From positions 1 through 22,511 of IMG/VR virus record IMGVR_UViG_3300010883_024532: a DNA stretch of 22,511 nt; one strand, 5' to 3'. Made by a program: the position numbers and the translations under genes. This DNA comes from a virus. The number at the start of each line of letters is the position of its first letter. Position 1 is the stretch's first letter. The notes under the pieces are model-generated. The model worked only from the letters and a program-made list of their open reading frames with translations. It was not told the origin of the DNA and did not search any database. Of this stretch, positions 13,986 to 21,442 are shown piece after piece.

Positions 13986-15920
13986 ATGACTGTTAAAAAT
14001 AAATTGCTTAAAGAAATAGAGAAGCAAAGAAAGAAAAGTAAGTCTAAAAAGAAGTTTAAGGGAAACTTTTTAGATTACGTCGATCTCGTGCAGGCTAATC
14101 CAGATATCGTTAAAAGTTCTCATGAAAGACTTTTCGGTGCGATTATCAAGCATGGCGTTAATAATATGCCAGATGCGGATATCAGAAAAAGAAAGATCTT
14201 TGATGGAGATAACATAAAACTATATGATTATTTTAAAAAAGAGTTCTTTGGAATGGAAAGGGTCATCGGAAAAATTATGAGTTTCCTTAAAGCAGCTGCT
14301 TATAAAGGTGAAGAAAGCAAGCAGGTACTTTTATTAATGGGACCAGTTGGTGCAGGTAAAAGTGCATTAACAGAGCACATAAAAAGATCCTTACATGATG
14401 AATCATGCTTCCACCTTAAAAATGATCCCCAAAGAGGAGAGCCCCTTCAGTTAGTACCAAGAAGCCTTCGAGAAACATTCGAAAAAGAACTTAATGTAAA
14501 GATAGAGGGAGATATTAGTCCAATAGTTAGGCATCATTTGTTAACAGAGTTGGATGGAAAGTACGAAGATTATGAAGTTGTTCAATCTTCTTTTTCCCAA
14601 AGGGGTAGAAGAGGAATATCGTCAGTCCCGCCAATGGATGCAAATAGTCAAGACGTTTCTGTTTTAATTGGAAGTGTAGACATATCAAAGCTTGATCGTT
14701 ACGCAGAGGATGACCCACGTGCATTATCATTAAATGGCGCATTTAATGTAGGGAATAGAGGAATTGTCGAACTTGTAGAAGTTTTTAAAAATGAAATTGA
14801 ATTTTTGCATACAATTATTACGGCGACTCAAGAAAAAAGAGTTCCATCCCCTGGTAAAAGCGATATGTTACACTTTGATGGTGTAATCCTTGCCCATTGT
14901 AACGAAGCAGAGTGGAATAGGTTCCAGAGTGAACATACAAATGAAGCAATCCTTGATAGGGTCGTGAAAGTTAACGTCCCATATGTCTTAGAACTAGATC
15001 AAGAAATTAAAATTTATGAAAAAATGCTTGGACAATCTAATTTTAAGCATCACATTGCGCCTCATACAATTAAGGTAGCCGCAATGTTCAGCATCCTTTC
15101 GAGGCTACAGTCTTCACAAAAGTGTGATCTTCTTACTAAAATGAAAATTTATAATGGTGATGAGGTAATTGAAAAGGGACGAGTCAAAAGAGTTGATATC
15201 AAAGACTTAAGAGAAGAAACTAGAAATGAAGGAATGTCTGGTATTTCTACAAGGTTTATTGCAAAAGCGTTAGACGATGCATTGACAAATTCTGATAAAG
15301 AAATTGTTACACCTGTCTCTGTTATCGAGTCGCTTATAAATAAAGTTAAAGAACAAATCATCGATGAAGAATTTAAGCAAACATGCCTGGAAATAATTCA
15401 AAAAGTCGTAAGAGAAGAATACCTCAAAATTCTGGAGACAGAGATTGCAAAAGCATTTGTTAGCGCATATGAGGAGCAGGCACAGTCATTATTTGACACC
15501 TACCTTGATAATTCAGAAGCGTCTACAACTAGGCAAAAGCTTAGAGATAAAGTAACGAAAGAAGATAGGGAACCGGATGAGAATTTTATGAGATCTATAG
15601 AAGAACAGATCGGCATCACGGGATCATCAAAAGAAGGGTTTAGAAGTGATGTTACTGCGTATATGTTCGCTAAACTAAGAAAAGGTGAGACTGTAGATTA
15701 TAGATCATATGAACCTCTTAAAGAAGCGATTGAGGGATATCTTATCAATTCTGTAAAAGATATGGCTAGAATCGTAACAAAATCTAAAACACGCGATGAT
15801 GAACAACAACAAAAACATAGCGATATGATTGAAACAATGATCAATGAATATGGTTATAACGCAGATAGTGCAGAAGAAATTCTTGCATATGCATCTAATA
15901 ATCTTTGGAGAGATAGCTAG
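13986..15920 (+). CDS. prkA: PrkA family AAA+ protein (serine kinase / protease)
   Basis: At 644 aa it equals E. coli YeaG in length. The AAA+ domain has Walker A LLMGPVGAGKSAL (GPVGAGKS 119-126), the PrkA segment NSQDVSVLIGSVDISKLDRY and a Walker B region LHFDGVILAHCNEAEW. The PrkA C-terminal domain follows: EGMSGISTRFIAKAL, then SAYEEQAQSLFDTYL and a final RMM-type helix region. PrkA was described as a serine protein kinase, and later work on B. subtilis PrkA supports ATP-dependent Lon-like protease activity; it acts in stationary-phase and stress physiology. The 53-nt gap before it holds an AT-rich stretch and AAGGA (13969-13973), so it could be partly independently expressed. No frameshift or missing core motif was found. 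Confidence 0.92.
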   Translation: MTVKNKLLKEIEKQRKKSKSKKKFKGNFLDYVDLVQANPDIVKSSHERLFGAIIKHGVNNMPDADIRKRKIFDGDNIKLYDYFKKEFFGMERVIGKIMSFLKAAAYKGEESKQVLLLMGPVGAGKSALTEHIKRSLHDESCFHLKNDPQRGEPLQLVPRSLRETFEKELNVKIEGDISPIVRHHLLTELDGKYEDYEVVQSSFSQRGRRGISSVPPMDANSQDVSVLIGSVDISKLDRYAEDDPRALSLNGAFNVGNRGIVELVEVFKNEIEFLHTIITATQEKRVPSPGKSDMLHFDGVILAHCNEAEWNRFQSEHTNEAILDRVVKVNVPYVLELDQEIKIYEKMLGQSNFKHHIAPHTIKVAAMFSILSRLQSSQKCDLLTKMKIYNGDEVIEKGRVKRVDIKDLREETRNEGMSGISTRFIAKALDDALTNSDKEIVTPVSVIESLINKVKEQIIDEEFKQTCLEIIQKVVREEYLKILETEIAKAFVSAYEEQAQSLFDTYLDNSEASTTRQKLRDKVTKEDREPDENFMRSIEEQIGITGSSKEGFRSDVTAYMFAKLRKGETVDYRSYEPLKEAIEGYLINSVKDMARIVTKSKTRDDEQQQKHSDMIETMINEYGYNADSAEEILAYASNNLWRDS

Positions 15921-15922
15921 AA

Positions 15923-16219
15923 ATGAAATTAAATATTGATGTGGGCCATCCAGAAGCACTCTTACTTTGTGGAACGTACCTTATGATAAACAACTATTTT
16001 GGATTTGGTTTAGCACTTTTGATTTTTGGATTTTTGGGCGGAATTTTTAGAACTGGTCTTAGAATTCAAGAAGCCCAACAAAAACAAGAAGAAAAAGAAA
16101 AAACGTTTAAGGAATTTAGTAATGCAGGCGAAGACCTTGCGCAGGCAGTTATCCAACTCCTCAGCGCATTCGGAAACAAAGAAAAAAGCAAAAAGAACCA
16201 AGACGGCAGTTTCCACTAA
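15923..16219 (+). CDS. Small membrane protein with coiled-coil tail
   Basis: It starts 2 nt after the PrkA stop and encodes 98 aa. A hydrophobic hairpin (LLLCGTYLMINNYFGFGLAL followed by LIFGFLGGIF, about residues 13-42) suggests one or two membrane passes. It is followed by a charged helix (EAQQKQEEKEKTFKEF) and a polar tail. The last 98 nt overlap the start of the chaperonin-like gene in another frame. No known family. A partner or anchor for the PrkA module is possible from position only; it may equally be a holin-like or unrelated membrane protein. Confidence 0.55.
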   Translation: MKLNIDVGHPEALLLCGTYLMINNYFGFGLALLIFGFLGGIFRTGLRIQEAQQKQEEKEKTFKEFSNAGEDLAQAVIQLLSAFGNKEKSKKNQDGSFH

Positions 16220-17411
16220 CCAAACAAACCACCCTTATACCGAACTCGCTCTTGAAGATTTAATTAAGCAAAAATATAACTTGTTGCTTAAAGAGTTAAG
16301 TACATTTCTTGTAAGGTTGTGTAGTGGTAGATTAGTCTTTAATTTTGGGAATAATGTTGTTAACTCAGTTCCTGCAGACTTAGTCAGATCCCTTTCAGAA
16401 TGGTCACAGGACGACTTTGTAGACTTAGCAATAAGGAACATCATTGTAGACGCCATAGTGTCTTCAGAGAATAAGCAAGTGGGTTCTGGGGTCATCTGTG
16501 CGTTGGCGTTGCTTAGCAACAAAAAATTTGATTCAGATATCAAAAAATATAGAAATAGAGCAGAGCTGCATGACTTAGATAAAACCATCGATTACTTTTT
16601 AGGAAGTGGGAATTTATCTAAGGTTACAAAACAATCAATAGGGTTGGGTTCGTTAAATGGAAGTCTAAGATTTGATATTTCAAATAATAAAGATTTCTTA
16701 ATCTCGGCTGAACCAGCCATAAAAATTAAGGGATTTGTTCATCCCATGTTTGATCTTAATAAACGGTGGATGGAGTCTGTTACACTAGTATGCGTAGACG
16801 GAGTAATCGAGTCCCTGGGAGAAATAGATTCAATTCTTCAGGGGTCTTCTGTACACAAAAATAATGTTATCATACTTGCAACAAATTATCATCCTGATAT
16901 TATTAATACATTAAATGTTAACTTTAAAGATAACAGGTTGAATGTTATTCCCTTCGTTGTTGAAGGCTGGGGTGAAACTCCAGGAACTGATGCCTTAGAG
17001 GCTTGTACTAATATTGGTATAGATTGTGTGTCTAGAGAGCGAGGAGATGTTTTAGCAGCAAAAACTCTGGATGATTTTTCTATTGTAAAGTCCACATACA
17101 TTTCTGCCAACAGTATTGCTATTCATAATGATGGTGGGAATGAAATTCACACAATGATTAAAGTCCCAAATACGGTCAAGCCAATGGCTGGTTTAATAGA
17201 AGACAGGGTTCGTATTACGTTACAATCATGCAAGGGTATAGCCAGGTGGGGTTTAATTAAAGATCATGATATTTTAAATGTGTCACATTTGGATGGACTT
17301 AGGAAGCCTATGGTTCCAGTAAGCGCCCTTTATTTTGGAATTCAAACAGCCGAAAGGTGCAAGGAAAACATCAATAATTTGGGTGCTATTATTATACCCG
17401 ACATAAAATAA
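16122..17411 (+). CDS. Compact, divergent GroEL-like chaperonin
   Basis: ATG 16122 is chosen because AAGGA (16109-16113) precedes it by 8 nt; a longer in-frame reading from TTG 16026 is unsupported. The 429-aa protein (GroEL about 548) keeps the chaperonin order. N-terminal equatorial-like: SGRLVFNFGNN and NKQVGSGVICALALL. Apical: GFVHPMFDLNKRWMES, DGVIESLGEIDSIL, NNVIILATNYHPDIINTL, LNVIPFVVEGWGETPGTD, LDDFSIVKSTYISANSIAI. Intermediate/equatorial return: LIEDRVRITLQSCKGIARWG and VPVSALYFGIQTAERC. GDGTTT, which holds D87 of GroEL, aligns with GSGVIC (121-126). The RV-D-D-AL segment with D398 reads RVRITL. Both catalytic Asp are therefore gone, as is the GGG after the intermediate domain. The apical helical hairpin is missing. 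It may be a non-hydrolysing chaperonin partner. Confidence 0.7.
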   Translation: MQAKTLRRQLSNSSAHSETKKKAKRTKTAVSTNQTNHPYTELALEDLIKQKYNLLLKELSTFLVRLCSGRLVFNFGNNVVNSVPADLVRSLSEWSQDDFVDLAIRNIIVDAIVSSENKQVGSGVICALALLSNKKFDSDIKKYRNRAELHDLDKTIDYFLGSGNLSKVTKQSIGLGSLNGSLRFDISNNKDFLISAEPAIKIKGFVHPMFDLNKRWMESVTLVCVDGVIESLGEIDSILQGSSVHKNNVIILATNYHPDIINTLNVNFKDNRLNVIPFVVEGWGETPGTDALEACTNIGIDCVSRERGDVLAAKTLDDFSIVKSTYISANSIAIHNDGGNEIHTMIKVPNTVKPMAGLIEDRVRITLQSCKGIARWGLIKDHDILNVSHLDGLRKPMVPVSALYFGIQTAERCKENINNLGAIIIPDIK

Positions 17412-17415
17412 TTTA

Positions 17416-17433
17416 CATTTTTTTAAAAAAATG
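17416..17433. repeat. Perfect 18-bp A/T palindrome
   Basis: CATTTTTTTAAAAAAATG is its own reverse complement and lies 5 nt after the chaperonin-like stop, in the 49-nt gap before the next gene. The weak A/T stem makes a terminator uncertain. It may be an operator-like or slippery tract. Confidence 0.4.
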
Positions 17434-17460
17434 AATAATTAAATCATATGGAGAGACATA

Positions 17461-17676
17461 ATGACAAATTCAAACAAAATCTGTAGGACAGTTTTAGACA
17501 CACAAAGTGTCGTTAAAGATCAATTAAATAATATTCTTATTTCTGAGTTATTGTCTAGTGGGACAATCAATGAAGTTACTTACAAAAATTTGACAGCGCA
17601 ACTAGCATCGTGCATAGACAAACAAACAGACGCATTAGTTGATAGAATTTTAAATGAGTTTAGAAGTAACAAATAA
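17461..17676 (+). CDS. Hypothetical 71-aa protein
   Basis: GGAGAG (17449-17454) precedes the ATG at good spacing. The product is helical: SVVKDQLNNILISELLSSGT and NLTAQLASCIDKQTDALVDRI. Helix-loop-helix oligomerisation is plausible. No family is recognised. It starts a run of four small genes with overlapping or near-touching ends (17461-18589) and overlaps the next gene by 23 nt. Confidence 0.6.
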   Translation: MTNSNKICRTVLDTQSVVKDQLNNILISELLSSGTINEVTYKNLTAQLASCIDKQTDALVDRILNEFRSNK

Positions 17677-18145
17677 TCCCACGAGTGGTGTCAAGCATTT
17701 AATTCAATGCCATTGTATACTACCTCAATACAGAAATTCAAAAAATCCCGTATTTCATAAATTTGTTGTATTTTCTATAATCGATAATGAGACAGATTTA
17801 GTATTACCAAAATTTGCTGAATGCAATAATTGTGGTACTGCACATAAGATAGTTGATATGTGTACATCAGAAATTCTAGTGGGCAAAGATGAAGTAAGAA
17901 CTCAATTAACAATAAGCGATCTACAACATTCATTGCCTACATCATTATTTGAATTACTGGTTTCATACAATAAAGACCTACCAGACTTTGAATATGCTCA
18001 GTTCATTATAGAGAATGAACGGTGGAATAAACATATTATCCTAACAAGGGAAGAATTGGAAGATTACACCCAGGGAAAATTGGTTAAATTTATTGCTATA
18101 GACAAATTTAAAGTAGAATCATATACATCAAAAAGATCAGTTTAA
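17654..18145 (+). CDS. Conserved phage-type zinc-ribbon-like protein
   Basis: This is a 163-aa protein. HLIQCHCILPQYRNSKNPVF holds C19 and C21, and KFAECNNCGTAHKIVDMC holds C57, C60, H64 and C70. Two such half-sites separated by a beta hairpin (HKFVVFSIID) suggest a zinc ribbon, followed by an alpha/beta C-terminal part (LVKFIAIDKFKVESY). From memory, proteins with this CHCILPQYR...CNNCG pattern occur in marine T4-like phages without assigned function; this was not checked. The start overlaps the preceding gene and has no clear ribosome binding site. The stop shares its last base with the next ATG (TAATG). Confidence 0.6.
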   Translation: MSLEVTNNPTSGVKHLIQCHCILPQYRNSKNPVFHKFVVFSIIDNETDLVLPKFAECNNCGTAHKIVDMCTSEILVGKDEVRTQLTISDLQHSLPTSLFELLVSYNKDLPDFEYAQFIIENERWNKHIILTREELEDYTQGKLVKFIAIDKFKVESYTSKRSV

Positions 18146-18384
18146 TGAAGAATACAAAAAAATATGGGACATCAACCCCAGAAGAGGCATCAATTTTGGA
18201 CTCTGCAAAATGTAGAGAAATTATTAATGAAATATTCAATTTTGGTATAAGCCAACCTCAAATAATCACGCTAATCAAATTGCTTTCTTTAGAATTAGAA
18301 AATAGAGATTTAATGTTAAAATTTTTAAACGTAATTGAGAATAAAGAAGATCAAATTATTGATAAGCCGATAATAACCATTTAA
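18145..18384 (+). CDS. Hypothetical 79-aa helical protein
   Basis: The ATG overlaps the preceding TAA by one base, a strong sign of translational coupling. The sequence is mostly helical and Leu/Ile-rich: CREIINEIFNFGISQPQIIT, then LLSLELENRDLMLKFL. This resembles small uncharacterised phage proteins encoded beside the zinc-ribbon gene. No catalytic or binding motif is seen. It likely works with the 17654 protein, judged from coupling alone. Confidence 0.6.
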   Translation: MKNTKKYGTSTPEEASILDSAKCREIINEIFNFGISQPQIITLIKLLSLELENRDLMLKFLNVIENKEDQIIDKPIITI

Positions 18385-18397
18385 AAAGGAGAATGTT

Positions 18398-18589
18398 ATG
18401 TCAACAACAACAGATCAGTGGAACGAAATTAAAGTATTAGTAGAGTCATTAGAGTTAGATGTAGTAAAGAATGCAAGCGGGAACGCTTCTGCTGGAGTTA
18501 GAGCAAGAAGGGGACTAAGGCTCTTAAAAGCAAAAGCCGGGGACTTAATTAAGATGAGTATTACTACTGATAAAGGCCGCAAGAGTTAG
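18398..18589 (+). CDS. Histone H1-like (Hc1-type) DNA-binding protein
   Basis: A strong AAGGAG (18386-18391) precedes ATG 18398. The 63-aa product reads WNEIKVLVESLELDVVKNAS, then GNASAGVRARRGLRLLKAKA and GDLIKMS, with a basic tail. This matches the short bacterial/phage Hc1-type histone H1 pattern: a first helix LV.SLE.D..K, then GN..AG.R.RKGL..LK..A...R. Hc1 proteins bind and condense DNA. Here the C-terminal Lys/Ala-rich tail of chlamydial Hc1 is absent, so it resembles the short free-living-bacterial form. It may coat or organise phage DNA, or act on the host nucleoid; the role is inferred. Confidence 0.6.
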   Translation: MSTTTDQWNEIKVLVESLELDVVKNASGNASAGVRARRGLRLLKAKAGDLIKMSITTDKGRKS

Positions 18590-18671
18590 TAATCATTTCA
18601 TGATATACATGTAAAGATCATTCTGCACCTTTGTTTATAGGTTCCATATTTATTTGTATGGGAGTTTTATT

Positions 18672-19766
18672 ATGAATAAAGAAATTAAACAAAAAGATGA
18701 CCTTTATATAAACAAAGATGTGCCCACATCAGAATCAGATGATGAATTTGATTTTGTTGGTGCATATGATGATACCGATGAAAGCGTTGACGAACAGGCA
18801 CTACCAGAAAATACAGCCGACTCTGCAATCAACTGCGCATTCATTGGGGTTGGTGGCGGTGGTGGCAAGTTAGCCAAAGCATTTTTAGATGCAGGGTTCA
18901 ACAAGACATTTCTGGTTAACACAACAGTTAAAGATCAACCGGATGGTGTACCTGCAGATCATTTCCTTTTAATCCCCGGGGCCGATGGTGTAGGAAAAGA
19001 TGTAAATCTTGGAAAGAAAATTCTTGAAGAAAATAGTGCGCTTGTTGAAGACGCGGTTAGATCAAGATTAGTTAATCCAGACTGGATTTTTGTACTTGCT
19101 GGTGGGGGTGGTGGAACAGGGTCAGCATGTTCTGTGTTACATGATTCGCTTACAAGACATCTTACGACTGTAGGTGCATCTGGTAAGGTTGTTTATATAG
19201 TATCAAAACCATCCGCCCAAGAACTATTAAATTCTACAATTGAAAAAAACTATAATTCAATTTTAGAGGATGTCTCAAGTCATCCCCATATCATTATAGA
19301 CAATGAAAGACAGTTACAACTACTTAGAAATAAAGTAGGTATGCTAAATCTATATCCTGTCGCAAATAAGAATTTTGCAAAGTTGCTTGCACAAGTTTTA
19401 AAGCTGGCTGCAACTCATTCAGACATACAGGCATTTGATACCAAGGACTTAGAGAAATGTCTTAGCACAAATGGAAGAATAATAATAGGTAGCACCGTCA
19501 TTAAAGATACTGAACGACGCGATCTTGGAGCTGCAATTCTTCAAGGGTGCATTAAATCTTCACCGTGTCCGGCACCCAAAAATAGATGTTCAACTGGTGC
19601 ATTGATGTTAATAGCAACGTCTTTAATGGCAAGTGATCCTGCTATTAGTAAAAATCTAGAAGCAACGTTTAGTTATGTTGGGGGAAGAACTGACACACTA
19701 TTTTCTGGAATGTATATAAGGGAAAAAATTCCTGGATTGATAGCCCTTTGTCTTCTAGCCGGATGA
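18672..19766 (+). CDS. FtsZ/tubulin-like GTPase
   Basis: The start is ATG 18672, with GGGAG (18660-18664) 7 nt before it; a TTG at 18654 is in frame but lacks a site. The product is 364 aa. Residues 1-50 are acidic and probably disordered. The GTPase fold follows: T1 loop [15 protein letters not shown] (58-71), NTTVKDQ, the tubulin/FtsZ signature [14 protein letters not shown] (141-154), and a T7-like segment [10 protein letters not shown] whose D256-x-x-D259 matches the catalytic aspartates of FtsZ. A C-terminal domain with [20 protein letters not shown] and [11 protein letters not shown] completes it. There is no FtsZ C-terminal peptide, so it should not bind FtsA/ZipA normally. It probably forms filaments; it may position phage DNA (as PhuZ/TubZ do) or disturb host division. 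Confidence 0.82.
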   Translation: MNKEIKQKDDLYINKDVPTSESDDEFDFVGAYDDTDESVDEQALPENTADSAINCAFIGVGGGGGKLAKAFLDAGFNKTFLVNTTVKDQPDGVPADHFLLIPGADGVGKDVNLGKKILEENSALVEDAVRSRLVNPDWIFVLAGGGGGTGSACSVLHDSLTRHLTTVGASGKVVYIVSKPSAQELLNSTIEKNYNSILEDVSSHPHIIIDNERQLQLLRNKVGMLNLYPVANKNFAKLLAQVLKLAATHSDIQAFDTKDLEKCLSTNGRIIIGSTVIKDTERRDLGAAILQGCIKSSPCPAPKNRCSTGALMLIATSLMASDPAISKNLEATFSYVGGRTDTLFSGMYIREKIPGLIALCLLAG

Positions 19767-20030
19767 TGGATCATGGGGTTCGAAATTACCTGGATTTTTT
19801 CGAAGTTTCTTTAAGATCATTTTTTCAATTTGACAAATTCTCATTCGAGAAACCCCATAATAATCACCTATCTCCTGGAGGGTTTTTGGTCCTTCATTCG
19901 CAACAATTATTGAACAATTTAGTCCCTGATCAGACTTTAAAAAGTGCCTACAGGCACTTTCTGAACAGGGCTTTTGCGTGCGCTTTATTTTTTTATAACA
20001 TTTTTCTTGTTTGTTTTTTATATCATTCAT
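19755..20030 (-). CDS. Small sigma-70 region-4-like protein with Cys cluster
   Basis: This 91-aa minus-strand protein starts at ATG 20030. The C-terminal half [20 protein letters not shown] followed by [11 protein letters not shown] (residues 48-78) is a textbook sigma-70 region 4 helix-turn-helix (compare TLEEIG..F.VTRERIRQIE..ALRKLR). The N-terminal half has C11, C22, C27 and C39, a possible zinc site. Regions 2 and 3 are absent, so it cannot melt a promoter alone. It may act like a T4 gp33-type co-activator, an anti-sigma or a -35-binding adaptor. The 3' end overlaps the convergent FtsZ-like gene by 12 nt. The opposite frame (19748-20074) has no recognisable motif. Confidence 0.78.
   Translation of the reverse strand: MNDIKNKQEKCYKKIKRTQKPCSESACRHFLKSDQGLNCSIIVANEGPKTLQEIGDYYGVSRMRICQIEKMILKKLRKNPGNFEPHDPSSG
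19941..19960. terminator. Hairpin resembling a bidirectional terminator inside the sigma-like gene
   Basis: AAAGTGCC (19941-19948) and GGCACTTT (19953-19960) pair perfectly around TACA, with an A-run upstream on the plus strand. Read on the minus strand, the stem is followed by a T-run of five. It lies 175 nt after the FtsZ-like stop. It could end that transcript, or attenuate the sigma-like gene. Confidence 0.4.
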
Positions 20031-20088
20031 ATTCAAATACGTTTTGTGGATACTATAAAACTAATACAAGATAAAGGATTTTACAACT

Positions 20089-21387
20089 GTGGGAAAAAGA
20101 AAATTACTTATAATAGACACGTCTGTATTACTATATGACAAAAATTCAATTCATTCATTTCCTGGAAATGATGTAGTATTGCCCCTAATAGTTTTAGATG
20201 AACTTGATAGGTTCAAAGAAAAGCCCGGTTTATTAGGAGAATCTGCAAGATATGTGAACAGGTACTTAGACAATCTTAGATCTATTGGACGCTTAGACAA
20301 AGGTGTTTTGTTAAATGATGAAAGTGATCAAACAATCACCGTAACATGTTTACCTGCAAAACTAGATTCTGATGAACTAGATATCAGCACTGGTGATAAT
20401 ATGATTATCGCAGCTGCACTAAATTTAAAAAATAAAAATAAAAATAAAATAATAAAAGTTGTAACAAAGGATATCAATTTAAGGGTTAAGTGTGACGCCT
20501 TAGGATTAATCGCAGAAGACTACTACAAAGATTATGTTAATGTTGACGAAGATAGTTTCAAAGGTACATCAACAATTTATATACCAGACGATAAAATAGA
20601 CGATCTATATAGAGATAATAGCATTCCATTAGAAGACCATCATTTGAATATTCATCCTAATACATACATTACGTGCAAGGGAAACTCTCAAAATAAATCC
20701 GCGTTGACTATATACAGCAATGATAGTATTAATCTAATTCGCAATTATTGTGGGCAAGAAACAGACGTTAAGCCTAGAAATACGGAGCAGTCTTTTGCTT
20801 TACATGCCCTTCATTCTACAGATGTGCCTCTTGTTAGCTTAACAGGACTTGCGGGATCTGGCAAGACATTCCTTACATTAATGGCCGCGATAGACCAGAT
20901 GCATGAAAGAAAATACGAAAGAATTGTTGTAACAAGAAATATTCAACCTGTCGGGAAAAATATAGGTTATCTACCTGGTGATATTAATGAAAAGATGGCG
21001 CCGTGGATGTCACCGTTGTTAGACAATTTTAGGTGTCACTTTAAAGATAAAACATATTTTGAATTAATGATGGAAAGAGGCGAAATAGAAATTGCACCTC
21101 TTTCATTCATCAGAGGAAGAACATTCAACAATTCTTTCTTAATCGTTGATGAGGCACAAAATGCGACTATTCATGAACTAAAAACAATTATTACCCGTCT
21201 TGGAGAGGGATCAAAAGTTGTTCTTATGGGTGATACTGATCAAATAGATACGCCATACATTGATAAAAACTCCAATGGACTGGCTATTGTTGTTGAGAAA
21301 TTTAAAGAAAGTAATCTTGCAGCACACGTACATTTAAAGCGCGGCGAGAGATCAGCTATTGCAACATATGCAAGTAAGATACTTTAA
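20089..21387 (+). CDS. phoH: PIN-PhoH protein (YlaK type)
   Basis: The start is GTG at 20089 with AAAGGA (20073-20078). The product is 432 aa. Residues 5-145 form a PIN ribonuclease domain: LLIIDTSVLLYD with D10, VLDELDRFK, STGDNMIIAAA with D103, and VVTKDINLRVK with D128. Residues 230-432 form the PhoH ATPase: LTGLAGSGKTFLTL (Walker A 253-260), VTRNIQPVGKNIGYLPGD, FIRGRTFNNSFLIVDEAQNAT (Walker B, DEAQN 354-358) and LMGDTDQID. PIN-PhoH proteins act as RNA helicase/RNase. PhoH is one of the commonest accessory genes of marine phages; its benefit there is unsettled. It is divergent from the sigma-like gene. Confidence 0.9.
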   Translation: MGKRKLLIIDTSVLLYDKNSIHSFPGNDVVLPLIVLDELDRFKEKPGLLGESARYVNRYLDNLRSIGRLDKGVLLNDESDQTITVTCLPAKLDSDELDISTGDNMIIAAALNLKNKNKNKIIKVVTKDINLRVKCDALGLIAEDYYKDYVNVDEDSFKGTSTIYIPDDKIDDLYRDNSIPLEDHHLNIHPNTYITCKGNSQNKSALTIYSNDSINLIRNYCGQETDVKPRNTEQSFALHALHSTDVPLVSLTGLAGSGKTFLTLMAAIDQMHERKYERIVVTRNIQPVGKNIGYLPGDINEKMAPWMSPLLDNFRCHFKDKTYFELMMERGEIEIAPLSFIRGRTFNNSFLIVDEAQNATIHELKTIITRLGEGSKVVLMGDTDQIDTPYIDKNSNGLAIVVEKFKESNLAAHVHLKRGERSAIATYASKIL

Positions 21388-21408
21388 ACATAAAATATTC
21401 ATATTGTA

Positions 21409-21416
21409 ACTAAATA
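21409..21416 (+). promoter_or_regulatory. Possible late promoter (ACTAAATA)
   Basis: ACTAAATA matches TATAAATA at 6 of 8 bases. It lies 34 nt before ATG 21443, the same spacing as the two exact octamers, and precedes putative virion genes expected to be expressed late. Weak on sequence, helped by position. Confidence 0.35.
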
Positions 21417-21442
21417 CTTAATCCTGGAGGTAATGTATTATT

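Noticed and set aside
15335-15342. Exact TATAAATA on the plus strand
   Set aside because: Lies inside the PrkA coding region with no start codon at the expected distance; treated as chance in AT-rich DNA.
11002-15920. Bacterial contamination or prophage-edge explanation for the PrkA module
   Set aside because: Base composition, gene packing and direction match the flanking phage-type genes, with no integrase or tRNA nearby; it cannot be fully excluded without read data.
19748-20074. Plus-strand frame of 108 codons opposite the sigma-like gene
   Set aside because: It starts inside the FtsZ-like gene, is Phe-rich with no motif, and the minus strand carries a clear sigma region-4 helix-turn-helix.
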